From assembly GCF_000973545.1 (NCBI RefSeq), contig NZ_CP010049.1:558001-622000 (forward strand): a DNA stretch of 64,000 nt, in the 5' to 3' direction. This DNA is from Blochmannia endosymbiont of Camponotus (Colobopsis) obliquus. Lineage in GTDB: Bacteria > Pseudomonadota > Gammaproteobacteria > Enterobacterales > Enterobacteriaceae. Position 1 is the stretch's first letter. Each line of letters starts with the position of its first letter. Made by a program: the position numbers and the translations under genes. Shown in pieces: positions 21,840 to 32,490 of the stretch. Under the pieces are notes generated by a model. It worked only from the letters and a program-made list of their open reading frames with translations. It did not search any database and was not told the origin of the DNA.

Positions 21840-23348
21840 TCAATAGTATCTTGTAATAAAACAACTGCTAATATTATTCATGATTAAACTTGAATATTCT
21901 ATAATTAATTGAGGAAATATACCAAGAAACAACAACGATACCATTAGTACAATAAGTATCATTTGTTCACGAAAAGTCGCATTACTCAAACATTCAACAT
22001 GAATACTAGAACCATAACAAATACGTTGTACCAAAAAAAGAAAACAAACGGAAATAAATACTAAACCAAAAGTAGCTATTATCGTAATATATGGTTTGAT
22101 TTGAAAACAACCAAATAAAATACTCATTTCACCAACAAAATTACCAGTCCCTGGAAACCCAAGCATTGCAACGACAAAAAATAAAAATAACGCAGGAATA
22201 AAATTTAATTTTTCCCATAAACCACCCATCAAACGAATATCTCTAGTGTGTAAACGTTCATACAATTGGCCGCAAATAATAAACATTCCTGCAGAGGAAA
22301 TACTATAAGATAATATTTGTATTATTATGCCCTGATAAGCTAATTGACTACCACTATAAATAGCTAATAACAAAAAACCCATATGAGAAATATTGGAATA
22401 TGCAATAAACTTTTTTATATCATTTTGAGAAAAAGCCATCCAAGAACCATAAAAAATATTTATTATACCTAAACACATTGCAAACAGTGCAAAATGCTTT
22501 GAAGCATGTGGAAATAAAACAATATTAAAACGAAGTAATCCATACACTGATGTCTTTAACAAAATCCCAACTAAATCAACAGATCCGGCTGTTGGAACTT
22601 GGACGTGTACATCGGGTAACCAACCGTGTAACGGAACTACAGGCATTTTTATAGCAAATGCAAGAAAAAAACCGAGCATTAATAAAAATTCCATCTTTTG
22701 GGTCATTACAGTATGTAATAAATTCACATAACTAAAAGTCCATACACCATGTATATTATAATATGTTACTACTAGTCCAAAAATAGCTATCAACAAAACT
22801 AAGCCACTCATCTGTGAATAAATAAAAAATTTAGTTGCTGCTTCAATACAAAATTTAACACCTATATCTTTATGCCCCCAGAAAGATATTAAAAAATACA
22901 TTGGTATTAATATAATTTCCCAAAAGAAAAAGAAAAGAAACAAATCCGCTGCAAGAAAAATACCAATACTACTACCCAAAATAAACAAAATATTTAAATA
23001 AAATAAACCTTGATGATTTTTTATTTCCTGCCATGAACAAAGCACAGAAAACACTCCAAGAAAGCCAGATAACAATATCATTAATAATGATAAATCATCT
23101 AATACTAAATGAAAATTAATTCCAAACCGTTTAATCCAAGAACAACAAAATTCTAATTTCCATCTTGAAAAACCATCAATCGGCGATGAAATATTTTGCA
23201 ATTTATTACATAAAAGAAAAATAAAGAAAAAAAATATTCCAAGCCCAATTAAAGCCAACCAACGCGGAACAGATGTAGAAATTCGTTCACTCTGCCAGCA
23301 TAATAATCCAGTAACAAAAGGAATAAAAATTAGACAAAATAAAAACAT
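21840..23348 (-). CDS. nuoM: NADH dehydrogenase I subunit M
   Basis: Antiporter-like proton-pumping subunit in the complex I membrane arm. The start is the ATG at 23348 (MFLFCLIFIPFVTG), preceded by AAGAAG, giving 502 residues. Key residues are retained: Glu in FFFFFWEIILIPMYF, Lys in IKMPVVPLHGWLPD, Lys in GILLKTSVYGLLRF, His in NISHMGF and Glu in GNFVGE. At the E. coli segment IAHGLSAAG this protein reads LSYSISSAG, so a conserved His is replaced by Tyr. Confidence 0.95.
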   Translation of the reverse strand: MFLFCLIFIPFVTGLLCWQSERISTSVPRWLALIGLGIFFFFIFLLCNKLQNISSPIDGFSRWKLEFCCSWIKRFGINFHLVLDDLSLLMILLSGFLGVFSVLCSWQEIKNHQGLFYLNILFILGSSIGIFLAADLFLFFFFWEIILIPMYFLISFWGHKDIGVKFCIEAATKFFIYSQMSGLVLLIAIFGLVVTYYNIHGVWTFSYVNLLHTVMTQKMEFLLMLGFFLAFAIKMPVVPLHGWLPDVHVQVPTAGSVDLVGILLKTSVYGLLRFNIVLFPHASKHFALFAMCLGIINIFYGSWMAFSQNDIKKFIAYSNISHMGFLLLAIYSGSQLAYQGIIIQILSYSISSAGMFIICGQLYERLHTRDIRLMGGLWEKLNFIPALFLFFVVAMLGFPGTGNFVGEMSILFGCFQIKPYITIIATFGLVFISVCFLFLVQRICYGSSIHVECLSNATFREQMILIVLMVSLLFLGIFPQLIIEYSSLIMNNISSCFITRYY

Positions 23349-23425
23349 AACTTCTTTACACTTCTCATAAAACCTCAATAAATTAATTATCAATAAGACT
23401 ACATTTTTATATTATAAAATATAAA

Positions 23426-25273
23426 TTAAAGAAAAAATAACATTGCTATAACAATTAATGCACCCCAACTAGTCATTAATGCATACCATCGTACTTGACC
23501 ATTTTCATTTAATACCAATAAACAACTTAAAAAACGTATCAAAATAATTACACTATTAATAATAATATTTAATGGATCTTGAGATAACAATCGTGTAATA
23601 AATAAATAAGATTTAACAAATAATTGTTTATATAACCAATTTAACAAATCAAAACAATAAAATAATGTTAAAAAAAACTTTGAAATCATTTCACGATACT
23701 TAATATACAACACATTATTTGGCAAAAACCATAAAATACCAGCTAAGCAAATACCTAATATTATTATTATACTTGATGCTAAATTCAAAAACAGATAACT
23801 ATTAACATCAGAATGATTAATAGGTAACACACCAGATAAAGGTAATTTTATCCACGATCCTATAAACGTAGAAAATATCAACAATATTATTAAAGGAAAA
23901 TTATGTCTAAAATCATAATTAGTACATACCTCTATCTTTTTTTTACCATGAAATATAAGAAAAATCATACGAAAAGTATATATTGAGGTTAAAAATGATC
24001 CAAGTAATCCTATAATCATAAAAATACCATGATTACTATATACAAATATAATACTATGTAATATCGCTTCCTTAGAATAAAAACCGGAAGTAATGATTGG
24101 AAAAGCAGATAAAGACAATCCACCGATTATAAAACATATATAAATTAATGGCATAGATTTATACAAACCCCCCATTTTAAAGATATTACGTTCATTACGA
24201 CAAGCAACAATTAAAGAACCAGAAGCAAGAAACAATAAAGCTTTAAAAACAGCATGAGTCACCAAATGAAACATAGCAGCATACCAACCCTGTACACCAA
24301 GGGACAAAAACATATAACCAACTTGACTAATCGTAGAATATGCCAAAATTCGTTTAAGATCATTTTGAACTAAAGCAGATACACTGGATATAATTAAAGT
24401 TATAGAACCAATAACAGCAACAAATTCTAAAATATTAACAGATACCAAAAATAAAGCATGAGTACGAGAAATTAAATATACCCCGGAAGTTACCATAGTA
24501 GCAGCATGAATTAATGCTGATACAGGAGAAGGTGCAACCATAGCATCTGTCAACCATATTTGTAAAGGAAATTGTGCCGATTTACCTATCGAGCCACTCA
24601 GTAATAATAATACAGCCCAAGTAATACATAACGATGCTTCTTCTTTCTTTTGAAAAACTAACAAAGATAAATCGGAAAAATTCAATGTACCAAATTGATT
24701 ATATAAAATAAACAATCCATATATCAGTAATATATCACTAATACGAGTTATTATAAAAGCTTTTAATGCTGCTAATCCATGTAAAACATTAGTATAATAA
24801 AATCCTATCAACAAATAACTACATAATCCTACACCTTCCCAGCCTAAGTACATCAATAACAAATTATCCGCAAGAACTAAAATTATCATATTCGCTACAA
24901 ATAAATTCATATACGCAAAAAAACGAGAATATCCAGCATCACCTTGCATATACCAAGAAGCATATATATGTACCAAAAAACTGACACCTATAACTACAGA
25001 AAGCATTACTAAAGATAAACCATCTATCATAAACGACACAGGAATATGCAAATGATCTACAGAAATCCATACCCATAACGATTGCACATATTTATTCATA
25101 CTAGTAACATGATTAAAATAATCAATAACAATATATACAGTTACCAATCCCGAAAAACCTATACTACCAATACCAATTATGGAAGAAATTTTTTCCTTCC
25201 ATAAATTATTACAAAAAGATAAAGATAAAAACCCTAATAAAGGAAATAATACTGTCAAATAAATTAAATTCAT
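23426..25273 (-). CDS. nuoL: NADH dehydrogenase I subunit L
   Basis: The distal antiporter-like subunit with a long lateral helix, 615 residues against 613 in E. coli. The central motifs LLMYLGWEGVGLCSYLLIG, GKSAQFPLQIWLTDAM and VSALIHAATMVTSGVYL are conserved, including the pumping Glu and Lys and the His after them. The motif SKDE of E. coli is SKEA here, a conservative Asp-to-Glu change. The C-terminal amphipathic region DPLNIIINSVI and ENGQVRWY is present. Its ATG overlaps the nuoK stop (ATGA). Confidence 0.96.
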   Translation of the reverse strand: MNLIYLTVLFPLLGFLSLSFCNNLWKEKISSIIGIGSIGFSGLVTVYIVIDYFNHVTSMNKYVQSLWVWISVDHLHIPVSFMIDGLSLVMLSVVIGVSFLVHIYASWYMQGDAGYSRFFAYMNLFVANMIILVLADNLLLMYLGWEGVGLCSYLLIGFYYTNVLHGLAALKAFIITRISDILLIYGLFILYNQFGTLNFSDLSLLVFQKKEEASLCITWAVLLLLSGSIGKSAQFPLQIWLTDAMVAPSPVSALIHAATMVTSGVYLISRTHALFLVSVNILEFVAVIGSITLIISSVSALVQNDLKRILAYSTISQVGYMFLSLGVQGWYAAMFHLVTHAVFKALLFLASGSLIVACRNERNIFKMGGLYKSMPLIYICFIIGGLSLSAFPIITSGFYSKEAILHSIIFVYSNHGIFMIIGLLGSFLTSIYTFRMIFLIFHGKKKIEVCTNYDFRHNFPLIILLIFSTFIGSWIKLPLSGVLPINHSDVNSYLFLNLASSIIIILGICLAGILWFLPNNVLYIKYREMISKFFLTLFYCFDLLNWLYKQLFVKSYLFITRLLSQDPLNIIINSVIILIRFLSCLLVLNENGQVRWYALMTSWGALIVIAMLFFL

Positions 25274-25572
25274 CCATACATCTCACTAATTTTATCTACA
25301 TCTAAAATTTGGTAATGACGGTACAAACGTAATACAACCGTTAAACAAATACTAGCCTTAATAGCAGATAAAGTAATTACCAAAATATACATAATATGCC
25401 CATCAACTTGATTCAAATATGTACTAACTACTACAAACGCAAATGCTGTAGCATTAATCATAATTTCTAATCCTAGTAAAATAAAAAACAAATTACGTCT
25501 AATTATTACTCCTGTTAATCCTATTATAAAAAGAAGACCTACTAAAATAAGTGCGTGAGATAATGGAATCAT
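25270..25572 (-). CDS. nuoK: NADH dehydrogenase I subunit K, with Lys at position 72
   Basis: A three-helix membrane subunit of complex I, exactly 100 residues as in E. coli. Membrane Glu36 is present in LLGLEIMINA. The second membrane glutamate, Glu72 in E. coli (AAAEASIGL), is Lys here: SAIKASICL, codon aag on the minus strand at 25357-25359. The rest (IIRRNLFFILLGLE, DGHIMYIL) is well conserved and the frame is intact. A G-to-A transition from GAG would explain the change. Effects on pumping cannot be judged from sequence. Confidence 0.96.
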   Translation of the reverse strand: MIPLSHALILVGLLFIIGLTGVIIRRNLFFILLGLEIMINATAFAFVVVSTYLNQVDGHIMYILVITLSAIKASICLTVVLRLYRHYQILDVDKISEMYG

Positions 25573-25644
25573 TACTTCTCCATAAAATTAAAAAATATTA
25601 AAATAATAAAAAAATTATTTATTAAATAAATTATTTATTATAAA

Positions 25645-26133
25645 TTATTTATCTTGCCCTAAATGTAATACTACTATTAATCCACTTAATAATAACATTG
25701 ACGCAATTTCTACTACTAAAAGATAAGGGCCAAACAAAAACAAACCAACATTTCTTGCATCAACTAAATACATATTAATATCATGACTTTTGATATTGCA
25801 AAAACTATATAGTAATAACATTAATAATAAGATAGAAGCAAAAATAGCACCCAAACTCATTATAGACCTCAAAACATTAAATTCATCCTTTATCTGAATA
25901 TTATCAGTATTTAACATCATTATCAAAAATATAAAAAGTACCATAATGGCACCGGCATAAATTATAATCTCTAATGCACCAGCAAAATAAGCTCCCAAAG
26001 AAAAAAAACTACAAGAAATAGCTAACAATGAAATAACTAAATACAATAATGCATACAATGGATGAGCATGAATAATAACCTGTAATGTCGCTATAACCGC
26101 TACTATGCTAAAAAAATAAAAAACTAATTTCAA
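25645..26133 (-). CDS. nuoJ: NADH dehydrogenase I subunit J
   Basis: Membrane subunit of complex I, with five helices in the family. The frame is open to an ATG at 26199 inside nuoI. The strong ribosome site AAGGAG at 26145-26150 and alignment with E. coli NuoJ (MEFAFYICGLIAILATLRVI) point to the TTG at 26133 (LKLVFYFFSIVAVIATLQVI). That gives 162 residues. The core LLAISCSFFSLGAYFAGALE and IIYAGAIMVLFIF is well conserved. The C-terminus stops at LHLGQDK, about 20 residues short of E. coli. An initiation codon of ATA a few bases earlier is also possible. Confidence 0.9.
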   Translation of the reverse strand: MKLVFYFFSIVAVIATLQVIIHAHPLYALLYLVISLLAISCSFFSLGAYFAGALEIIIYAGAIMVLFIFLIMMLNTDNIQIKDEFNVLRSIMSLGAIFASILLLMLLLYSFCNIKSHDINMYLVDARNVGLFLFGPYLLVVEIASMLLLSGLIVVLHLGQDK

Positions 26134-26144
26134 ATTTATTGTTA

Positions 26145-26150
26145 CTCCTT
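26145..26150 (-). promoter_or_regulatory. Ribosome binding site that decides the nuoJ start
   Basis: Minus-strand AAGGAG lies downstream of the in-frame ATG at 26199 and 11 bases before the TTG at 26133. This placement argues against the ATG. A second AGGAG lies just upstream at 26156-26160. Confidence 0.6.
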
Positions 26151-26176
26151 CTTTTCTCCTAAAATAATGAACAAAA

Positions 26177-26731
26177 CTAAGGTAACAAACTTTTAACATC
26201 TACAGGAGAAGTCTCATGTTTACCTTCACCTTTCAATTTACCTTGAATAGCCATACCAGTAGTATGATAAAAATCATAACCACGATATTTACCAGGACCA
26301 GAAATTAAAAGATTTTTCTTTTCATAAACTAAATCCTGTCTCTCAAATTCACCCATTTCACAATCTGGTATAAGTTGAATAGCCATAGTAGGACAAGCTT
26401 CTTCACACATACCACAAAAAATGCAACGTGAAAAATTAATACGGAAAAACTCTGGATACCAACGACCTTGGTTATTTTCTGATTTTTTTAATGAAATACA
26501 ACTAACTGGACAAGCTACTGAACATAAATTACAAGCTACACATCTTTCATTCCCATCAGAGTTACGAGTTAATACAATACGACCCCGAAATCTAGGTGAC
26601 AAATGTAAAGGAACATCAGGATACATTATAGTTTCACGTTTATTAAATATATGTAATCCAGTACTCCAAATACTATGCAAAATGGTTAAAATACTCTTAA
26701 AAAAATCTTTAAATTTATAGAATTCAAACAT
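26177..26731 (-). CDS. nuoI: NADH dehydrogenase I subunit I, 8Fe-8S ferredoxin-like
   Basis: The peripheral-arm subunit holding clusters N6a and N6b. Two CxxCxxCxxxCP motifs are complete: [12 protein letters not shown] and [12 protein letters not shown]. The surrounding sequence ([47 protein letters not shown]) and C-terminus PVDVKSLLP are close to E. coli. The 184 residues compare with 180; the slight excess is at the N-terminus. It sits between nuoH and nuoJ as in other enterobacteria. Confidence 0.97.
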   Translation of the reverse strand: MFEFYKFKDFFKSILTILHSIWSTGLHIFNKRETIMYPDVPLHLSPRFRGRIVLTRNSDGNERCVACNLCSVACPVSCISLKKSENNQGRWYPEFFRINFSRCIFCGMCEEACPTMAIQLIPDCEMGEFERQDLVYEKKNLLISGPGKYRGYDFYHTTGMAIQGKLKGEGKHETSPVDVKSLLP

Positions 26732-26745
26732 TATATTTATCCATT

Positions 26746-27723
26746 CTATTTATTTATATACAAAATAATAAAAGCAGTGAATAATAAATTACACAATGTA
26801 AGCGGTAAACAAATCTTCCAAGCCATTTTCATAACCTGATCATAACGTGGACGAGGTAAAGATGCACGCACTAAAATAAATAATATTACAAAAAAAATAA
26901 CCTTCAAAATAAACCAAAAAAATGGCGGCAACCACGGACCCAACCAACCACCAAAAAATAAAGTTACAACTAAAGCTGAAATATTAATTATACCAATATA
27001 TTCACTAATAAAAAATAAACTAAACTTGATACCAGAATATTCAATATGATAACCACTAGCTAACTCTTGTTCTGCTTCTGGCTGATCAAATGGATGACGA
27101 TGACAAATTGCAATTCCAGCTAAAAAAAAAGTAATAAACCCAAAAAATTGAGGTACAACATTCCATAAATCCGTTTGTTTATTAACAATAACATTCAAAT
27201 GTAATGAACCAGATTGAGATACAACGCCCATTAAAGATAAGCCTAAAAAAATTTCATAGCTCAAAGTCTGTGCTGTAGCACGTATAGCACCTATCAAAGA
27301 ATATTTATTGTTACTTGACCAGCCAGCTAATAGAACAGAATAAACTGTTAATCCAGACATCATTAAAAAAAAAAGTATACCAATATTAAAATCTGCAATA
27401 ATCCAAGTAGAAGTCACAGGTATTATAATAATAATAACCAACAAAGACACAAAAGAAATCACAGGAGCAAGAACAAAAATAAATCTGTCAGCAAAAGGAG
27501 GAATCCAATCCTCTTTAAAAATTATTTTTATCAAGTCTGCTAATAATTGCAAAGATCCACCCCAACCTACTCTATTAGGACCATAACGATTCTGAAATAA
27601 ACCTAATAGACGACGTTCGAAAAAACTTAAATATGCACCAGAAACAAATATTACTACCAAAGTAATAATAGATCTTTTAATCAATAAACAATTTTCAGTA
27701 ACGCTTGATAATAAACAATTCAT
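26746..27723 (-). CDS. nuoH: NADH dehydrogenase I subunit H
   Basis: Eight-helix membrane subunit at the junction with the peripheral arm, forming part of the quinone chamber. The 325 residues equal E. coli. Conserved blocks are [20 protein letters not shown], the quinone-side loop [12 protein letters not shown] and [19 protein letters not shown]. Its ATG overlaps the nuoG stop by 4 bases. Confidence 0.97.
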   Translation of the reverse strand: MNCLLSSVTENCLLIKRSIITLVVIFVSGAYLSFFERRLLGLFQNRYGPNRVGWGGSLQLLADLIKIIFKEDWIPPFADRFIFVLAPVISFVSLLVIIIIIPVTSTWIIADFNIGILFFLMMSGLTVYSVLLAGWSSNNKYSLIGAIRATAQTLSYEIFLGLSLMGVVSQSGSLHLNVIVNKQTDLWNVVPQFFGFITFFLAGIAICHRHPFDQPEAEQELASGYHIEYSGIKFSLFFISEYIGIINISALVVTLFFGGWLGPWLPPFFWFILKVIFFVILFILVRASLPRPRYDQVMKMAWKICLPLTLCNLLFTAFIILYINK

Positions 27724-30467
27724 AATAAAATACCTTGCAATTGATTAACTTTCATTCCCAAAAAAGACATAGGAAAACCTGGAAAACCTAACGGTAAACC
27801 AAGACAACCCCGACTTAAAAAACTACTAAATTTGACAGGTAAACGTAATTCTTGACCAGAACAACAAAATGATAATAACATTTTATCACTAATACCAATA
27901 TAATTAGCATCTTCTGTATTAAGCACTACACAAGGTAAAGGCATGCATTTTTGAATAAAAATTGAGCGTTGTGACATTTCTTCACTACCAAATAAATACC
28001 AATAAGGCACAATACACCAATTGTCATTTTTATTAAAAACATATTTTGAAGGAACTATATCAAACCAATTTAATTGTATATTACTAATACTCAAAAAACG
28101 AATACCATTACTAACGAAATGCGCATGACTATTTAATTCATTCTTAAATTTATTCCAAACTTGTGAAGAATTCCAACCAGGAGCCCACGCAAAAGCAACA
28201 TGATTATAAGATAAACTACAATAATCAACATTACCTTCCATAGAAAAAGTAAACATAGAATCAACATCTTGCGGAACATAAGAATCATAATCATTAATAC
28301 TCGCACCCATTACAGTGCGTCCACTACAACGATGTGAAGAACGAGCTAATTTTCGACCATGAACACGAAATGATGCAGAAGGAGCTACCTTTTTTATATC
28401 AGTAAATTGAGGCATCTCCTTAATTATAGCATCGAGTGCATGATCAAAACATAACCATTTTAGATTATCATTATTTAAGTAAGAAGAGCGAATCAAATTT
28501 AACCAACGCCAGCTTTCTAAAGCTATTACATCTCTATCATAAAAATCTGGTTGATAACATTTAAAAAACCTCTGTGCACGACATTCTTGATTAATTAATG
28601 TACCATTACTTTCCGCAAAAGTAGTTGACGGTAAAAATAAGTCAGCCTTTTTATGAAAAGAATAATGCTGATGATCTAATATGATTAATTTTTTGATTTT
28701 ACCAAATGCTTGATCAACACTTTGCGATATAGCATAACGATAAGGATTATTTTCTAATAAAATAACGCAATCAATTAAACCATGTTGCATGTTATCAAGT
28801 GCATCATCTAAACTACCACATGTATCCATCATACCTAATCCAATACTATTAGCATCAGCTACGACAAAAGTAAGTCCAACATTTTTACCAATTTTTTTTA
28901 AAGATTTAGCAATATTAGCAGCAGCTGCAATTACGAAATCACTTCCAGCATTACTACCACTAATAATAAGCGGTTTATTAGATTTAATTAAAGCTCTCAC
29001 TATCATATTCAGTTTTTTTTGTAATACAGGATCAAAATCATTAACTTTAGGAGCTGAATTATCTAAAGCATGAGCAATAGCAAAACCAAAACGTGCTTGT
29101 TCATCTATAGTAGCATAATATGTCCATGAAGAAATATCGTCTAATTGAGTACAATCAATATTTGTAATAAACAATGGATATTTAGCATTACAACCAACAT
29201 TCATAACTGCAGAAGCATGCCACTCAGCAATTTTGTTAAATGATGCTATTGCCTTTGATTTTCTTTTTACAGCTTGGCGAACAGCCAAAGCAATTCGAGC
29301 AGCAGTGTGAGTTAAATCTTCCCCCAAAATTACAATAGCATCATAACTTTCTATCTCCTGTAAAGATGGAGTATACACACCACTACTATATAATATATTT
29401 AATATCAACTTTAATCTATTAAGTTCACCCTTATGCACACCAGCATAAAAATTATCCTGACCTACTAATTCCCTCAAAGCAAAATTACTTTCAATACTAG
29501 CACGAGAAGAGCCGATACCAATTATTGTAGAATGACCATTTTTTAAAAAATTTGTAGCAATCTTTACAGCTTTTTCTGCACTCAAAATAACCCAATTATC
29601 AACATTCTTTTTATATACAGGTTTTTTTGGCCGATTTTTAAGATTAACATAATCACAACCAAATCTACCGCGATCACATAAAAAATAACCATTTACAACA
29701 CTATTATAACGATTTTCGATACGACACAATTCCCCATAACGTTCACCAATAATTATATTACAACCAACACTACATTGATGACAAACACTAGGAGAAAATT
29801 GTATATCCCATTTACGAGCATAATGATGTGACTGAGTTTTATCAGTAAATACACCTGTAGGACAAATTTCTATAAGATTACCAGAAAACTCATTTTCTAA
29901 CATACCATCTTGTATTCGACCAAAATAAATTTGGTCATGTGTACCATAAACACCAAAATCCTTACCATCTGCATAATCTTTATAATAACGTACACAACGA
30001 TAACAAGTTATACAACGATTCATCTCATGAGAAATAAAAGGTCCTAAATATTGATTATGATAAGTCCGTTTTTTAAAACGATAACGACGCGAATTCTGCC
30101 CCGCCATAACAGTCATATCTTGTAAGTGACAATTACCCCCTTCTTCACATATAGGACAGTCATGAGGGTGGTTAATCATAAGTAACTCTATTATATTACG
30201 TCTAAACCTTTTTATTTCTTCATCATACAGTGATACACACATACCATTTGATACTGGAGTCATACAAGACATTATTAATTTTCCTTGATGTACATCATTA
30301 TTCACATAGTGTTTAATTGCACACTGACGACAAGCTCCAACACTACCAAGTACTGGATGCCAGCAAAAATATGGAATATTAAAGCCAAGAGAAAGGCAAA
30401 CAGCTAATAAATTAGTTGATTCATCCATAATATCATAATTTTTCCCATCTATATTAATCACGCCCAT
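27720..30467 (-). CDS. nuoG: NADH dehydrogenase I subunit G
   Basis: The largest peripheral-arm subunit, 915 residues. An N-terminal 2Fe-2S domain contains [21 protein letters not shown] and MSCMTPV. Next come the His/Cys cluster [15 protein letters not shown], the 4Fe-4S motif [10 protein letters not shown]...EICPTGVF, and the distant N7 cluster cysteines CHQCSVGCN with FLCDRGRFG. The remaining two thirds form a molybdopterin-oxidoreductase fold without cofactor. The N7 cluster, absent in many other bacteria, is kept as in E. coli. It lies 165 bases after nuoF, a larger gap than most in this operon. Confidence 0.97.
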   Translation of the reverse strand: MGVINIDGKNYDIMDESTNLLAVCLSLGFNIPYFCWHPVLGSVGACRQCAIKHYVNNDVHQGKLIMSCMTPVSNGMCVSLYDEEIKRFRRNIIELLMINHPHDCPICEEGGNCHLQDMTVMAGQNSRRYRFKKRTYHNQYLGPFISHEMNRCITCYRCVRYYKDYADGKDFGVYGTHDQIYFGRIQDGMLENEFSGNLIEICPTGVFTDKTQSHHYARKWDIQFSPSVCHQCSVGCNIIIGERYGELCRIENRYNSVVNGYFLCDRGRFGCDYVNLKNRPKKPVYKKNVDNWVILSAEKAVKIATNFLKNGHSTIIGIGSSRASIESNFALRELVGQDNFYAGVHKGELNRLKLILNILYSSGVYTPSLQEIESYDAIVILGEDLTHTAARIALAVRQAVKRKSKAIASFNKIAEWHASAVMNVGCNAKYPLFITNIDCTQLDDISSWTYYATIDEQARFGFAIAHALDNSAPKVNDFDPVLQKKLNMIVRALIKSNKPLIISGSNAGSDFVIAAAANIAKSLKKIGKNVGLTFVVADANSIGLGMMDTCGSLDDALDNMQHGLIDCVILLENNPYRYAISQSVDQAFGKIKKLIILDHQHYSFHKKADLFLPSTTFAESNGTLINQECRAQRFFKCYQPDFYDRDVIALESWRWLNLIRSSYLNNDNLKWLCFDHALDAIIKEMPQFTDIKKVAPSASFRVHGRKLARSSHRCSGRTVMGASINDYDSYVPQDVDSMFTFSMEGNVDYCSLSYNHVAFAWAPGWNSSQVWNKFKNELNSHAHFVSNGIRFLSISNIQLNWFDIVPSKYVFNKNDNWCIVPYWYLFGSEEMSQRSIFIQKCMPLPCVVLNTEDANYIGISDKMLLSFCCSGQELRLPVKFSSFLSRGCLGLPLGFPGFPMSFLGMKVNQLQGILL

Positions 30468-30632
30468 AATTTATAACTCGAATAAAAAATTTTATAATTA
30501 ATTTTTTAATAAATTTGATGTAACATCATAAAAAAATAATACTAAACAATTATAACGTACTTAATTGTAATAAAATAAATAGGCATCTACATAACTTTAA
30601 GTAAAGTTACTTTACTGCTTTTAAAAAATTAT

Positions 30633-31958
30633 CTATACATCATCTGTATGACGCAACTTGATAATAAAATCACTTGAAATACCTTCTTCAAATTCTTCCA
30701 TAAAATACTTCAATGCACTTTGTAAAGGCTCTATAGCACCAGGAGCATGAGCACAAAAAGTTTTTCCAGGGCCTAGAATAAAACATAATTCTTCAAGAAT
30801 TTTAACATCTCCCGGGTGACCAGTTTTTTCTTCCAATGACATTAATAATTTAACTATCCAAGGTAAACCATCTCGACAAGGAGTGCACCATCCGCAAGAC
30901 TCCCTAGCAAAAAACTCTTCCAAATTACGCACTAAAGATACCATACTCATCTCATGATCCACAACCATAGCAATAGCCGTACCTAAACGACTACCAGCTA
31001 TACTCACTGTATCAAAATCCATATTAATATCTAAATGGTCATAAGTAAAAAACGCGGTACTTGCTCCTCCAGGCTGCCAGGCCTTTAAATGCAGGCCCGC
31101 GCACATACCGCCAGCATAATCCTCTAAAATTTCACGCGCAGAAGTACCAAAAGGTAATTCCCAAACACCTGGATTATTCACTCTACCGGAAAACCCCATT
31201 AATTTTGTACCAGTGTCTTGACTCTTTTTGGCAGAAATATTTTTGTACCAATTTATTCCATGTTCAACAATTGCAGGTAAATTACACAAAGTTTCCACAT
31301 TATTAATACAAGTAGGTTTACCCCATAATCCTACAGTGGCAGGAAAAGGAGGTTTAGCACGTGGAATGGGTCGTTTACCTTCCAAAGAATTAATCAATGC
31401 AGTCTCTTCTCCACAAATATAACGACCGGCTCCAGTATGTAAATATATTTTAAAATTAAAACCACTACCAAGTATATTAGTTCCAATTAACCCAATATCG
31501 ATAGCTTCTTGAATGGCACGTAATAAATATAAAGATACATTAACATATTCATAACGTAAAAAAATATAACTACAAACAGCTTGAATTGCATAGCCAGCAA
31601 TTAATATACCTTCTATTAAAAGATGCGGTAATCTTTCCATAAGAAATCGATCTTTATAAGTACCAGGTTCCATTTCATCTGCATTACACAACAAATAACG
31701 AATATCACCCATTGTATACGCTGATGGCATCAAACTCCATTTAACACCAGTAAAAAAACCAGCACCGCCACGTCCCCTTAAACCAGAATTTTTAATTAAC
31801 GCAACAACTTCATCATGCTGCATATATTTTAATATTTTGCGTATACTAACATAACCATTTTTACTCTGATATTCCTTTAACCATACTGGCTGATCGTCTT
31901 CACGCATTCTCCAAGTAAGAGGATGTGTTTCAGGAGTTCGTGGATAAATAAAATTCAT
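30633..31958 (-). CDS. nuoF: NADH dehydrogenase I subunit F, NADH and FMN binding
   Basis: The NADH-oxidising flavoprotein subunit, 441 residues. The glycine-rich nucleotide and FMN sites are [15 protein letters not shown] and [16 protein letters not shown]. The N3 cluster cysteines are in [12 protein letters not shown] and the distal TFCAHAPG. The protein starts in [11 protein letters not shown], like E. coli. A short segment around 31060-31120 is unusually G+C-rich for this window. The ATG overlaps the nuoE stop (ATGA). Confidence 0.97.
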   Translation of the reverse strand: MNFIYPRTPETHPLTWRMREDDQPVWLKEYQSKNGYVSIRKILKYMQHDEVVALIKNSGLRGRGGAGFFTGVKWSLMPSAYTMGDIRYLLCNADEMEPGTYKDRFLMERLPHLLIEGILIAGYAIQAVCSYIFLRYEYVNVSLYLLRAIQEAIDIGLIGTNILGSGFNFKIYLHTGAGRYICGEETALINSLEGKRPIPRAKPPFPATVGLWGKPTCINNVETLCNLPAIVEHGINWYKNISAKKSQDTGTKLMGFSGRVNNPGVWELPFGTSAREILEDYAGGMCAGLHLKAWQPGGASTAFFTYDHLDINMDFDTVSIAGSRLGTAIAMVVDHEMSMVSLVRNLEEFFARESCGWCTPCRDGLPWIVKLLMSLEEKTGHPGDVKILEELCFILGPGKTFCAHAPGAIEPLQSALKYFMEEFEEGISSDFIIKLRHTDDV

Positions 31959-32437
31959 TGATATTTTTCCAATATATAAAAAATAGATTCTGGAGTTAAT
32001 TTTACATAGGTCTCATCATCTATCATCATTACAGGACTTTGATCACATTTTCCTAAACAACACGTGGGCAACAAAGTAAACTTACCATCGTCACTCGTTT
32101 CACCAATATTTATTTTTAATATTTTTTCTAAAATCATCTTTATTTTGTGATAACCCATAATATAACATACAACGCTATCACAAAAACGAATTATATGTTG
32201 ACCAACCGGTTTACGGAAAATTTGATTATAAAATGTAGCTATTTCTTCTAAATCACACTGAGTAACATTTAAAGCTTGAGCAATGCTCCCAATAATGTTA
32301 TCTGAAATCCAACCTCTCTTTCTTTGAACAATCTTTAACGCTTCTATCGCAGCAGCACGTGTGTTCTCACAATGAGATATTTCTCGTTGTATAGCACATA
32401 ATTCCTCTTTACTTAAAAAAGATTTTTGAATCTTCAT
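31955..32437 (-). CDS. nuoE: NADH dehydrogenase I subunit E, 2Fe-2S
   Basis: Thioredoxin-like 2Fe-2S subunit next to NuoF. The cluster cysteines are in RFCDSVVC and [11 protein letters not shown] place the start at the ATG at 32437 ([12 protein letters not shown]), giving 160 residues; the frame extends only to a TTG at 32455. The family motif [18 protein letters not shown] and [13 protein letters not shown] are conserved. A 53-base gap follows nuoCD and the stop overlaps nuoF. Confidence 0.95.
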   Translation of the reverse strand: MKIQKSFLSKEELCAIQREISHCENTRAAAIEALKIVQRKRGWISDNIIGSIAQALNVTQCDLEEIATFYNQIFRKPVGQHIIRFCDSVVCYIMGYHKIKMILEKILKINIGETSDDGKFTLLPTCCLGKCDQSPVMMIDDETYVKLTPESIFYILEKYQ

Positions 32438-32490
32438 GTGTTTAATAGTAAACAATTAACGTTCATACAAAATCACTTCTAATATATAAA

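Noticed and set aside
28789..29073. Plus-strand open frame antisense to nuoG
   Set aside because: The opposite strand encodes the well-conserved NuoG; similar antisense frames lie against gyrA, nuoF, aroC, ptsI and tkt and are codon-bias shadows.
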